A stretch of 64,000 bases of DNA from Lumbricus rubellus (GCA_945859605.1 OX243827.1:1847295-1911294), one strand, 5' to 3'. Positions 41,743-50,925 are shown, counted from the stretch's first letter. Notes: generated from the sequence alone by a model not told the origin. Numbers and translations are program-made.

Positions 41743-43648
41743 CTAGTACAAAAACTCGACCTGCAATCCGGCTCCGGCCCTGAGAAGAAGGCGACCGGCT
41801 GTTGGAGTGTTTCCGGATACGACGGAATATACCTTCATACCGAGTTTATCGTTGGCGTTGAAAAATATGGCGACGGTTGGTAATACGAGCGATACTCTGA
41901 TGTCGGCTGTTTGCTCGCCCACCGTGTATTCAAAAAGTTCGTTATTATGTATCTCGTCTTTGACATACGCAACCCTGATTATTTTTTCGCTCAGACTGTC
42001 ATTTCCTATCAAGAAATTCGCGAATCCACTAAGTCGATATACGCCTGTACGAGGAATAGTTATTAAGCCCAAGGACGTCGTATACGCCGAATCCGTATTG
42101 ATAGCAACGGCCGTTAATTGATGGTGCATTACATATGCGCCTGAGAATGCTCCACCATGCGTTGCATATGTGCCCGAGAATGCGCCACCACCACTTACGA
42201 TTGCGGATGCTCCCCCTTCACCCTCTCTCAACACACAAATAGCCGGTCCGGTTGTAGGTCTCCAATTCGCGGATAATGCTGGCGCCGCTGTTATAGCTCC
42301 AGCCGTTCCTTCGAACCTATATATAATACCGCTCGTCGTATTTCTCACTAGATTGCCCGGGGATACCCTCATACCCGAAACGTAATCTCTAGGGGTGATA
42401 TCCGCTGTTTTATCAACGACTAGGGCGGTAGCTTGAGCAAAACTAATAGCTTCACCCCGTTACCCGTAAAAGGGTAATCAGTCGATAACCCTACGAGATG
42501 ATGGCCGTTCATATCTACAGGGTGGGCCAATAGGAATGCAACAACTTTGACGCGTTATAACTTGAACAATTTTTATCCGAACATCGTGATCAATATACTA
42601 AATTGAAGGTAATTATCCATTCTACTACTGTGTAAAATCTTGCGCTGATATACGGCACCGTTTAAATAAAAAATATTGGTGCAACGCACACCTCTCAATT
42701 TTGAATGTATAATGAAAATCAGAGCGCCGCTCACGGAAGAGGATAGAATTTTAATCAGAATTTTAAGAGTAGAAAACGAATACAAAGCACACCAGATGTT
42801 GATAGAATTCCCTTCTAGAAAATGGAATAAATATGCTCTACATCGATTGATTAAACAAATTGATGCCACGGGAACGTCTAACAGCCGCAACTGTGGTCGC
42901 AAACGTTCTCCCGCCGGCTCATCGTTCACGTCATACGGTTGCCTATCTGAACGCTAACGTACCAGAGTTTATTGAACCGGAGAACTGGCCACCGAACAAT
43001 CCGGATTTAAACCCGGTTGACTATTCAATCTGGGGTTGTCTTCAGCAACTGATCTATCGTGAACCGATACGTGACGTTGAACATTTGAAAAATTGATTGT
43101 TTACTGCTGGGCTGAAATAACCCGAGCACTGGTGGCCTCAGCCATTGATCATTGGTCATCTCGTGTCCATGCTCTCATTAAATAAAGCACGTGGTGGACA
43201 TATTGAATATTTGACTTATGATAAATTCACTCAAGATACGAATTGTTATTAATTGTTAGAACTAGTGATTGTTTAGAATTGAGTCATTGACATATTCAGT
43301 TTGACTTTTGTTTCTTTCTTGCAATTTCATGGCAAAAAAGGGACATCAAACATTAATAGCATTATCTCAAAAGGCGTAATAGTATCTCTTAGATATTTTA
43401 CAGAATGATAAAATGAATAATTTTGTTCAATATGATATATAGGTCAAGATGCTCAGATAAAAATTGCTTAAGTTATAAGGCGTCAAAGTTGTTGCATTCC
43501 TATTGGCCCACCCTGTATATCTCCGACAACGTCGTTGCTTCCATCTAGCCTTAGAAAAGTACTGTTTATCTGAGATAGCGTAACACCCCCAGCAATTACT
43601 CTTTGCGTAGATCCTGAATCTGTATGTCCAAATTTATCAACAGGCATT
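41743..43648 (-). pseudogene. Fibre-like gene 1, broken by mariner insertion and a frameshift
   Basis: The start is the ATG at 43648, and the first 23 residues (MPVDKFGHTDSGSTQRVIAG...) match fibre-like gene 2. A mariner element (42518-43515) interrupts it shortly after the conserved LRLDG segment. Downstream, a 1-base-type frame change near 42450-42465, at a G run, separates the shaft-like segment from the rest. The open 3' part (42372-41743, 209 codons) carries a repeated GGAFSGTY and then a C1q/TNF-like trimeric head (YRLSGFANFLIG, VALP-type strands, KLGMKVYSVVSG). It was a trimeric fibre, perhaps for receptor attachment, and is probably inactive now. Confidence 0.75.
42518..43515 (+). mobile_element. 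Internally deleted mariner-like element inside fibre-like gene 1
   Basis: Inverted ends CAGGGTGGGCCAATAGG and its complement are bordered by TA duplications (42516-42517 and 43516-43517). The first about 55 bases match at nearly every position. The interior encodes a transposase N-terminus with helix-turn-helix pattern (LTEEDRILIRILRV, RKWNKYALHRLIKQI) and, in another frame, the C-terminal catalytic segment WPPNNPDLNPVDYSIWG. The middle, with the first two catalytic Asp residues, is missing, so the copy is non-autonomous. Confidence 0.92.
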
Positions 43649-43671
43649 TTGAATATAATAATTTTTATTAA

Positions 43672-44421
43672 TTAGGGTCGTAAGAATGCCGCCGAAAAGT
43701 CCCTACACAAAATGTTCGTAGCGATGGATGAAAAGGCGTGTATGTTGACGTAATCGAACTCGTCTAGAAAAACTATGTTACTACCGATTGAATGGTTGTG
43801 CGAACCTTTCGTACTCCCTCCGCCCGCAATCTGCATGTACGACGCCCCATTTTTATACAGGTGGACGGTGCCATACGCGGAAGCATTATTGTTACAAAAT
43901 TCTATGTACGCCGAAACGATATAGTACCCGGCTTTACTGGGGAAGAAAGAAGTCGTTCCGGTACCCTGTTCAATACCATGTCTTGCGGTACCGCATCTTA
44001 TTACGTCAAAAGTAACTGCAGTGTGAGATCTAGCGAGTATAGCCTGTTGAGTTGAACTGTAAGCACTAACCGCGGGCCCTACCGCCGCCGCCACTTTCGA
44101 AGTAAGTTGATCATCGACGTATTTCTTATTCGTCAAATGATTATTGTCGGTCGGGACGTCGTCGTGATTCCGCAGGAAATCTATTACTTGCCCCCGACTC
44201 ACAGCCTCATCTATTCCCGCTTCCGGAGTATTCGCTGTATTCGCTGTATTCGTTGTAGGCAGACCTCTAATAGTATGACCACTCATATTTAGGTCGCCAG
44301 TCGCCGGGTTTGCTCCATCTAGCCGTAGAAAAGTACTATTTACTTGACTTTCAGTAACTCCCCCGGCAATTACTCTTTGCGTAGATCCTGAATCTGTATG
44401 TCCAAATTTATCAACAGGCAT
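43672..44421 (-). CDS. Fibre-like gene 2: phage-type shaft + C1q/TNF-like head
   Basis: This 249-residue protein has an N-terminal 35-residue segment shared with fibre-like gene 1 (likely capsid anchor). Shaft-like repeats of the phage tail-fibre type follow: LNMSGHTIRGLPTT (45-58), then DEAVSRGQVIDFL, then LTNKKYVDDQL (96-106). Residues about 130-249 form a C1q/TNF-like head (TAVTFDVIRCG, GYYIVSAYIEFCN, VHLYKNGASY, LDEFDYVNIHAFSS). Trimeric attachment fibres are the obvious role. It lies 23 bp upstream of gene 1 and shares its direction. Confidence 0.78.
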   Translation of the reverse strand: MPVDKFGHTDSGSTQRVIAGGVTESQVNSTFLRLDGANPATGDLNMSGHTIRGLPTTNTANTANTPEAGIDEAVSRGQVIDFLRNHDDVPTDNNHLTNKKYVDDQLTSKVAAAVGPAVSAYSSTQQAILARSHTAVTFDVIRCGTARHGIEQGTGTTSFFPSKAGYYIVSAYIEFCNNNASAYGTVHLYKNGASYMQIAGGGSTKGSHNHSIGSNIVFLDEFDYVNIHAFSSIATNILCRDFSAAFLRP

Positions 44422-44443
44422 TTTTTACATCTGAATATAATTT

Positions 44444-44878
44444 TCAATGCAGGCTGTTTATAACTTCTTGAAAAGTCACTCCATCTTTGCATGTTTTTTT
44501 CAGGACGTGCAGACATAGATGACCGCAAAACACTTCGTTGTCGGGCTGCACGCGTTCGCTATTGTAGTACACGGGACTCTGCAAATACTCTAGCAGTTCT
44601 GTAGGAGGGGGGAGACCATAGCTGTCGAAATATATTTTATCCTTACCGTTCTTCAAAAAAGCGACCCAGTGCGAGCCAGTTCCATTAGAATCGTCTAGAT
44701 TCAATATCCCACATTCAGTCCGTCCAGGTTTCTTCGGCAGCTCGTCTCTGAGAAATACTCCCCGGAAATTAGGAATATTGAGCTTTTTCGCGGCATCTAG
44801 TAGTTCAAAATTCGTCAACGGATGATTCGGGAGGACTACGCCTTCGACATTTATATTTTTCACAGTTGTATAGCTCAT
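44444..44878 (-). CDS. Adenain-like maturation cysteine protease
   Basis: This 144-residue protein belongs to the Ulp1/adenovirus protease superfamily. His70 lies in GSHWVAF, Asp85 in YFDSYG, Gln111 is a candidate oxyanion residue, and Cys118 in FCGHLCLHVL is the nucleophile. Gln-to-Cys spacing is 7, as in adenain. It is short for the family but holds every catalytic element. It would cleave capsid and core precursors; candidate (I/L/M)xGx|G sites occur in two nearby proteins. Confidence 0.92.
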   Translation of the reverse strand: MSYTTVKNINVEGVVLPNHPLTNFELLDAAKKLNIPNFRGVFLRDELPKKPGRTECGILNLDDSNGTGSHWVAFLKNGKDKIYFDSYGLPPPTELLEYLQSPVYYNSERVQPDNEVFCGHLCLHVLKKTCKDGVTFQEVINSLH

Positions 44879-44900
44879 TTTAATATTTCATCTAGATGTT

Positions 44901-45230
44901 TCACAAACTAATGAGCTTTTGAGCTTCTACGCAGGCGAGATAATATTTATGTCTGCATTTTTTGCATTCATTCGCCTTTCCATCTTTTTGAAATCGATTG
45001 TTGTCGTATCCCAATATGTTCTGATTTACCTTACACCGGCTGCAAACTTTTGTGTCTTTTGTCTCCCTAATTTCCTGTCTTGCGTATTTGTGCGCAAGCT
45101 CTTTCACTTTAGCATTTTTACAAATTTTACAGCTGGGGTAATACCCGCTCTTCTGTGAGTTATCTTTGTGAAATTCGTCCAAGCTTTTTTCTATTTTGCA
45201 TTTAGAACACACTTTTTTTGCCGCATCCAT
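44901..45230 (-). CDS. Small protein with two zinc-ribbon/treble-clef-like units
   Basis: This 109-residue protein has two tandem CxxC...CxxC units (C8/C11/C34/C37 and C63/C66/C89/C92), each followed by a basic helix. The first unit reads CSKCKIEKSLDEFHKD. Similar zinc units occur beside HNH nucleases in phages and giant viruses, but no HNH residues are present here. A nucleic-acid-binding or regulatory role is inferred. It sits 16 bp after the polymerase stop. Confidence 0.65.
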   Translation of the reverse strand: MDAAKKVCSKCKIEKSLDEFHKDNSQKSGYYPSCKICKNAKVKELAHKYARQEIRETKDTKVCSRCKVNQNILGYDNNRFQKDGKANECKKCRHKYYLACVEAQKLISL

Positions 45231-45246
45231 TTTATATTAGTGTAAA

Positions 45247-48200
45247 TTATTCTTTATTTTGTTTAGTTTTCAGCGTGTAGTGTCCGTAGGCTAGGGTGTG
45301 AATCCCGTCATCCATTATTACTCTTTTGTCGTCGTCGGCAGACAGAGCTATTTTATTTACTTCTTCGGTGTAAATTTCATGGCGGTAGGATCGAATGACG
45401 TTCATCGCTCTCGACTGTTGTCTTTTCGTAAACACGCAGTCTTTGTAATCTGCGTGAGTGATTGATTTCTTGACGACGTTCTTTTTCACACCTTTACATT
45501 TCTTGTAGTCTTCACCCGCCATTTTGTAAGAGTACAACTTGGATCGCAGTCCGACAAATTCTTCAATCTGTTTTCCCGCGGCCTCGTCTTTGAACATACC
45601 AACCACTTTTTTATTTACACCCGTTTCTATGCCGGATGGGTGATCGCTCGGATAGTCTGAAGTATCGAACATACTTTGGACGTCGCGGGAAATATCTTTG
45701 TAGAAGTCTTCCGTTTTAATTTCATACGCCAAAGAATCGGTATCGGTGAATAATAGCTTGGCCCTATCTCCATACTTGGCCTTGATGTAATTATAATGAA
45801 AATCATACATGAGCGTCTTACTGACGTCTAATATACACATCCCTAGATATATCGGCTTGTTGTAAAACAACTTGGTCTTTTTCATGTGAACAGCGATGAG
45901 GTTTTCATCGAAAATCGTTCGTCTGTCGTAATTAGTTTTCGCGACTAGCTTGATAGCTTCATTCTCATCACTCACCAATCGTATGTCAACTCGATTCTCG
46001 ATAGCTTCCATTGTTTTACCGAAAACGCTATTGTTCATCAGCTTGAAAAAGTCTTTCTCAAAATCGTTCGTAGCTTTCGTTCTCAGGTTGGTATTCAGAT
46101 CGATATACTTTTTCAGCCAGGCACTTTCCACGAATTTTATTCCTCGATGTATTTTTACGATTTTCAATCCGAGCCTTTCGTACAATTTTAAATTTCCGTA
46201 ATGAACGACGTACTTTACTTTGTCATTCAAGTTTGGAATGAGTTTCGCTACATCTGATCCCGCAGGTTTTACACTCTCTGGAGCTAGTGGATAATCATTA
46301 TGCAGGTCGTGCAATTCTTTTGGATATTCTAAGTCGACTTCCAACACACATCCCACTCCATCTCGTTCGCTAATGTTTCTCCAATCATTCAATTCGTCAT
46401 CGTTCATCCATTCAAACCCATGAGTCGGTAGCGGCTTGCTCATCGCCCATCCGTACAAGTTGTTCGCGTCCAAGTATGGAATGAATACTGAATGTTGGGT
46501 GGGATTGAAAGCTTCTCCCATGTACTCGTTGTTCGCTTTCGCGTATCGATGGGAAATCGTGCTGACACCTCCCCGTATTCCCTGCTTGATCATCAGTAAC
46601 ATATCGTAGTCACTCAACAACTCCAACTCTACGCCAGTCGTCTTCAACGCCGCATTCCATGCAAGTCCGGGGCTAGTGTAGTACCACGCAGGATCTAGGT
46701 TGTAGTGCTTCATACAGACGTCTCTGAAGTTTTCGAACACATCCGCTAATAATAGAACATCCGATAAATTGTACAAGTCATGATATTGGCGTAATGTTTT
46801 GCATTCAAATTTGTCCCATACCGTTTTCGCGTGCGCGTAATCTTTTTCGCTGATACCCGAATCGGTTAGTTTTGAATAGAAGGCATGCTTCGATGGTAAT
46901 TCGGTTTCGTTTAATCTTTCAACACCATCGACGTAATCATACGGGTAAACGCCTTTTCTGAGTAAAAGATCCAGCTTCTCACCTTCAAAAAATTTCCCTA
47001 AATTCTTGCACTGATCTTTCTGAAGATTTTTCGATAACGCGTCGAGACTCTGGGGCATGAATCTAAGACTATCGATAAAACGTAATTCGCGTTTGACTTC
47101 TCTCTCTTTCCCATCTTTGTCTACAAACTTATCGACGACGACCTCTCTGCTGAATGAGATATACTTTTCTTCGTTGCAGGGAATGCATTTGATTTTCTCG
47201 CCGTGTTCACCTCGTAATTTCTTGATAAATAAATGGCTGTCATAACCGGTCAAATTGTGAAATACGACGGGGAAGAACTTGGGGACTTTGTATTTCAGAT
47301 TACAAAGGTTGTGAGCGGCACCTCTAAATTTTCCAGTCAAATGGCAGTGATCTCGTACTGGTTTTTCTTCGCCGATAAATTCTCCTTCGCATATATGGCA
47401 AACAGTAGCCGAGTCGAAGAGCACCTGCTCTTTCTTGCCGAATATCATCTTCTTGGGGAATTTGAACTCGTTGTATATTCGTTTTACATTTTCTTCGATA
47501 GAGTCTATGAATAACTGAGCAACATCATCGTCTTCGTTTTCAGCTGTAAAACGCACCGGCTCTTGGGAATAAACATCATCATCGAAGCATTTCATGTGAT
47601 AACAAAACGAGCTGGGTGTATGTTTTTGATACTTGTTGGTGTAAGACGTGCTAGGTACGGGCTGACATGTACCGATAGGTTTGATGAACGATTCAAAGTC
47701 GGCAAAATACACAAACGGTACACGCATCTTCCGATAATAATGTGTAAAACTTAGCATAGTCCCAGGTTCTGGAAGTTCTATTCGTTGGGCGTCCTGCTGC
47801 GAACAGTACTCAGTATGTTTGTGAAGCGATTCCACCTTTCTAAAACCGATTAAACATCTTCTGCAATAGTGCATTGAATTATGGGATTTTTCTGTTCGTA
47901 GTGCCAGCAATCTGTTAAAATTCTTGATCCAGCAATAATGCTTCTTTTCCCCATCAGAAATGAGTAATAGATCTACACACCTATCATTCTCATGCTTTGA
48001 TATATATAGTGGGAATACATTCACATCTTTCTCGTAACCAAAAACATTAACACTAATATTATTATTTCGCTCAAACTTACTCATCACATTAGCATCCGCT
48101 GCTACGGGGAATTCGATACCAGACCAATTGAGTTCCTCAGACTGTCTAATTAATTCTTTCGTAATTCTTTCTGTATTTTTGTCGACTGGGTTTACAGCCC

Positions 48201-49107
48201 TCGTTACACACCACTTGAAGCATTCATCGTCTTCGTTCTTCATATTAATAATAGCCTTTTTATTCGCTAAATAATCTGGAAGTGGAATATAAGAACTTCC
48301 TTTCAATGGTTTGTATACCACTGTATCGATATCCAACTTCAAAACGGTTTTGAATCTCCAATTACTCCCCCGCATCTGAAAACTTGCCATGCTCTCCTTA
48401 ATTTTATCCGCTGCGTTGGCATATATTTCCCTCACATCGGTTGCTTCTAAAATAATATCACTCTTTGATTTGAAATTAGGCTCAGCCGTTACTATTTCGC
48501 CGGTTTTCATATCTACTTTCTCCATTTCGCATATGAGATCGAATTGAACTTTTACCCCACGATTTTTCCCTAGCAGCCTAACTACATGCGGTCTTACAGC
48601 CTTGAGAAAAGTTGCAACATCGATCCCGTTGTCGCCATCGATCGTGTATCTTTTTGTAAACCCTTTGATAGCCGTCGCAGTCTCTCGAAGTTTGAACCTA
48701 TGAATGGGCGGTTTTATTTGCGGAGGTAACTGACTAATCTCGCTAGTCAACCAATCCGAAAAAACTATTTTATTTTTCCCCGGATGCAAAAATTTCCAAG
48801 TAGTAGTCAAGAATGCCGTAAGTTCCGCTTTTGCTAATCTCGAGTATCCTCGCACACCTCTCTTTTTTGCAATTTCCCGCAATTCTCGCACAGTGGCGGG
48901 AGTATGCGCTGGTGTTTTGTTGACCTGAGCCCGAGCGCCTAGTCGATCTCCCTGCGATATGAACGCTATGAGTTCCGCTTTTCGCAAACTCGAGTATCCT
49001 CTTTGTCCTCTCTGTTTGGGAATTTGTCGTAATTCTTTCAGATTATACGATGAGTAGTCCATTTTATATTGGGGTCTCTTGTCTTTAGGCCGAGCTGTAT
49101 ATTCCAT
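45247..49107 (-). CDS. Protein-primed B-family DNA polymerase
   Basis: This 1286-residue protein replicates the element. Two SAP/Rho-N-like modules open the protein (YNLKELRQIPKQRG at 21-34 and TVRELREIAKKRG at 72-84). A KKAIINMKNEDDECFKWC block and a zinc-finger-like CRRCLIGF...HKHTEYC segment precede Exo I (YFADFES, D470/E472), Exo II (HNLTGYDSHLF) and Exo III (YHDLYNLSDVLLLADVF). Palm motifs are YLDANNLYGWAM (A), NSVFGKTME (B) and FTDTDSLAYEI (C). The start at 49107 gives MEYTARPKDK; a second ATG at 49062 begins MDYSSYNLK and matches the TIR gene start. All catalytic motifs look intact. The 5' end abuts the right TIR. Confidence 0.96.
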   Translation of the reverse strand: MEYTARPKDKRPQYKMDYSSYNLKELRQIPKQRGQRGYSSLRKAELIAFISQGDRLGARAQVNKTPAHTPATVRELREIAKKRGVRGYSRLAKAELTAFLTTTWKFLHPGKNKIVFSDWLTSEISQLPPQIKPPIHRFKLRETATAIKGFTKRYTIDGDNGIDVATFLKAVRPHVVRLLGKNRGVKVQFDLICEMEKVDMKTGEIVTAEPNFKSKSDIILEATDVREIYANAADKIKESMASFQMRGSNWRFKTVLKLDIDTVVYKPLKGSSYIPLPDYLANKKAIINMKNEDDECFKWCVTRAVNPVDKNTERITKELIRQSEELNWSGIEFPVAADANVMSKFERNNNISVNVFGYEKDVNVFPLYISKHENDRCVDLLLISDGEKKHYCWIKNFNRLLALRTEKSHNSMHYCRRCLIGFRKVESLHKHTEYCSQQDAQRIELPEPGTMLSFTHYYRKMRVPFVYFADFESFIKPIGTCQPVPSTSYTNKYQKHTPSSFCYHMKCFDDDVYSQEPVRFTAENEDDDVAQLFIDSIEENVKRIYNEFKFPKKMIFGKKEQVLFDSATVCHICEGEFIGEEKPVRDHCHLTGKFRGAAHNLCNLKYKVPKFFPVVFHNLTGYDSHLFIKKLRGEHGEKIKCIPCNEEKYISFSREVVVDKFVDKDGKEREVKRELRFIDSLRFMPQSLDALSKNLQKDQCKNLGKFFEGEKLDLLLRKGVYPYDYVDGVERLNETELPSKHAFYSKLTDSGISEKDYAHAKTVWDKFECKTLRQYHDLYNLSDVLLLADVFENFRDVCMKHYNLDPAWYYTSPGLAWNAALKTTGVELELLSDYDMLLMIKQGIRGGVSTISHRYAKANNEYMGEAFNPTQHSVFIPYLDANNLYGWAMSKPLPTHGFEWMNDDELNDWRNISERDGVGCVLEVDLEYPKELHDLHNDYPLAPESVKPAGSDVAKLIPNLNDKVKYVVHYGNLKLYERLGLKIVKIHRGIKFVESAWLKKYIDLNTNLRTKATNDFEKDFFKLMNNSVFGKTMEAIENRVDIRLVSDENEAIKLVAKTNYDRRTIFDENLIAVHMKKTKLFYNKPIYLGMCILDVSKTLMYDFHYNYIKAKYGDRAKLLFTDTDSLAYEIKTEDFYKDISRDVQSMFDTSDYPSDHPSGIETGVNKKVVGMFKDEAAGKQIEEFVGLRSKLYSYKMAGEDYKKCKGVKKNVVKKSITHADYKDCVFTKRQQSRAMNVIRSYRHEIYTEEVNKIALSADDDKRVIMDDGIHTLAYGHYTLKTKQNKE

Positions 49108-49130
49108 TTTCAGTTATTTTCTATACACGA

Positions 49131-49710
49131 GAGAAAAAAAAATAATAATATTCGATTGATCCGAAAACGATTATAAACCAACGGTGTAAAATCGTTTGCG
49201 ATATTGTAATCCCGTATCTACGTCGTAGTTCACTCACGCTCTTACATCACACAGGCATGAGTTGCCATTGCATTGACAATTAACGATGATGATCTCGTTG
49301 TCGATCAAACTAACATCACGCGGGGGTGAGTTGCCATTGCGCCGACGAGGAACGACGGTAATCGTGCCCGGCCCTTGTTGTCGATCCGGCCGGGGATTCT
49401 TGCATGAGCATTCATCGTCGTAGCATTCGGGGGTGTGGGCGTCAATTTTAGCAATGAACTTCGCTATCCACCGTCTTGTAAAATATGCATGCTTGCCGCT
49501 GCGCTCGGCGATTTTTCGTAATTCAGTAACAGTTTTCTTCGAGTAGTCCATTTTGTATACGCCGGAGAAAATTTTTTACTTTTTTTTTTTTACTTTTTTA
49601 CTTTTTTTACTTTTTTTACTTTTTTACTTTTTTAAGGCTGTATTGGTCAAATGGACGAAGGTCAAGGCTGTACTGGTCAAATGAGTCAGCCGCCTTATTA
49701 GCCCTCTACT
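49131..49710 (-). repeat. Polinton right terminal inverted repeat
   Basis: The exact counterpart of the left TIR, ending ...TTAGCCCTCTACT at 49710 and followed by the TATAGG target duplication. It begins 23 bp before the polymerase start codon, so the polymerase promoter probably lies in the TIR or in the small gene it contains. Confidence 0.95.
49234..49551 (-). CDS. TIR-encoded SAP-like, Cys-rich small protein (right copy)
   Basis: The second copy of the 105-residue gene of the left TIR, reading inward toward the polymerase gene on the same strand. It differs visibly at residue 41 (Pro instead of Arg), and all seven cysteines are kept. Two open copies maintained in both TIRs argue for selection or for very recent TIR homogenisation; these cannot be separated here. 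Confidence 0.7.
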   Translation of the reverse strand: MDYSKKTVTELRKIAERSGKHAYFTRRWIAKFIAKIDAHTPECYDDECSCKNPRPDRQQGPGTITVVPRRRNGNSPPRDVSLIDNEIIIVNCQCNGNSCLCDVRA

Positions 49711-50110
49711 TATAGGCTTTCCTTCGATAAATAACGCAAGCATGCAAGCATAACATATGTATTACGAGGTTTTTACACTATTAGTTTACACCAGGTGGTG
49801 TAATTGTGCTATGAGATACATCAATCGATTGCAAATTCATTTGGGATTACATTGAAATAAATTCTATAACGATATTCCAATCCCTTCTCAAGATATTGGC
49901 ATGAAAACGCTGGGCTTCCTTTGGTCAATAACGCAAGCAAGCATAAAATGTGTATCACGAGATTTTACACTATTATTTAACACCAGGTGGTGTTATTGTC
50001 ATATAAGATACACCAATCGATTGGAAATTCATTTGGGATCACATAGAACTAAATTCTATGACGATATTCCAATCCCTTCTCAAGATATTAACATAAAACG
50101 CTGGGGTCCG
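49711..50110. repeat. About 190-bp tandem repeats of the piggyBac-like host element
   Basis: Two units lie here (about 49715-49915 and 49916-50110), and a third lies left of the Polinton (about 33110-33284). Each contains ACCAGGTGGTG, CGATATTCCAATCCCTTC and AAAACGCTGGG-like blocks. The Polinton landed at the junction of units. Confidence 0.8.
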
Positions 50111-50509
50111 CGCGGACCCCCCCCCTTGGGCCTTCGTGTACCAAAAAATACCTTGGGCACTCGAGTGTTAAATCAAAACGTATAATTTTTACACAAAAAA
50201 TCCTATTGAGGTAGGCCTAAATGTTAGCTTATTGACTGTCAATAAGTGCTTTGATTAGCAATGAGCATGCTCAAGACATTCTGTCGAATTAGCAAAGGTT
50301 TGTATTTCAAGAAATACAATTTTATATATAATACATAATAACGGGCCTATAAGCTTACATTATGTAATATATACATGTAGGCCTACTCACATATCACAAG
50401 CGTAATTATAGGCCTATATTAACTATACTGTCATATCGAAAATGATTAGCCATTTAGGCCCCCGTGGACGGACCGTGCTAGCCCGAGATTTGGAATCTCT
50501 TAATTAGCC

Positions 50510-50592
50510 ACCTTCGGGAATCGAACCACGACCCGCACGCTCTCTTTCACAAAGTAGCGTGCAAACGCGCAGCCATCGACCTTACCGGTACC
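50510..50592 (-). repeat. tRNA-like sequence (SINE head or pseudo-tRNA)
   Basis: On the minus strand, an A-box-like TGGCTGCGCGTTTGC (50561-50575) is followed by a B-box GGTTCGATTCCC (50516-50527). A functional cloverleaf is not evident. Confidence 0.45.
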
Positions 50593-50654
50593 GATGTAGC
50601 CAAGGGAGCCAGCGTGCCTATGTATATGATGATATGCATACCTTTATAATAGTT

Positions 50655-50925
50655 CCAGCTATGCTGCGCCACCACGCACGTTCAGCGCCGCTGCTCTCTC
50701 CGCTCACGGACTTCAATCAGACAGCGCCGTGCTTTCTCCGTGGCTGGCCTGCGATCTGGAATGAGCTCCCTGTTATCATTCGTAAAAATAGCCTACCTAT
50801 TGGCCTTTCTGCCTCTTTTTTTCTTCTTAAGACTGTGTTATTCAACTGGGAGCTCTCCTGAGTATTTTACCTTGAAGGAGCGCTATATAAAATTACCGGT
50901 AAATAAAATAAATAAATAATGCATA
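50655..50925 (+). pseudogene. LINE 3'-end fragment
   Basis: It encodes the extreme C-terminus related to the minus-strand LINE at 17100-17985 (LRGWPAIWNELPVIIRK, then FFLLKTVLFNWE). It ends CTTGAAGGAGCGCTATATAAAA and an AATAAATA-type tail. Confidence 0.7.

Larger units (their letters stand above)
33291..49710. mobile_element. Complete Polinton/Maverick, 16,420 bp
   Basis: About 580-bp terminal inverted repeats begin AGTAGAGGGCTAATAAG and end with the exact complement. A perfect 6-bp direct repeat TATAGG (33285-33290 and 49711-49716) flanks it. AG...CT termini and 6-bp duplications are the established Polinton signature. The inside holds a B-family DNA polymerase, integrase, packaging ATPase, adenain-like protease and capsid-type genes, in two convergent blocks with mostly 10-60 bp gaps. 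The element is a virus-like, self-synthesising transposon. Nearly identical TIRs and an intact polymerase imply recent insertion. Known damage: the mariner insertion and frameshift in one fibre gene, and possibly the integrase. Confidence 0.97.
32268..50167. mobile_element. piggyBac-like TTAA element interrupted by a fold-back element and a Polinton
   Basis: Terminal sequences CCCTCGAGTGCCCAGG (32268) and CCTTGGGCACTCGAGTG (to 50167) are inverted repeats, each bordered by TTAA (32264-32267 and 50168-50171). Subtracting the two insertions and their target duplications leaves about 855 bp with no transposase. The subterminal palindromes GGGTCCGACCGGACCCC (left) and GGGGTCCGCGCGGACCCC (right), and three copies of a roughly 190-bp repeat, make up the rest. 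TTAA targets are the hallmark of piggyBac elements. The assignment rests on the ends only. Confidence 0.7.

Noticed and set aside
42373..42517. Shaft segment of fibre-like gene 1 as a separate small gene
   Set aside because: It continues the gene 1 shaft pattern and is separated only by the mariner insertion and a frame change.
45950..47754. Plus-strand open frames of 60-90 codons within the polymerase region
   Set aside because: Antisense shadows of the polymerase gene with no domains.
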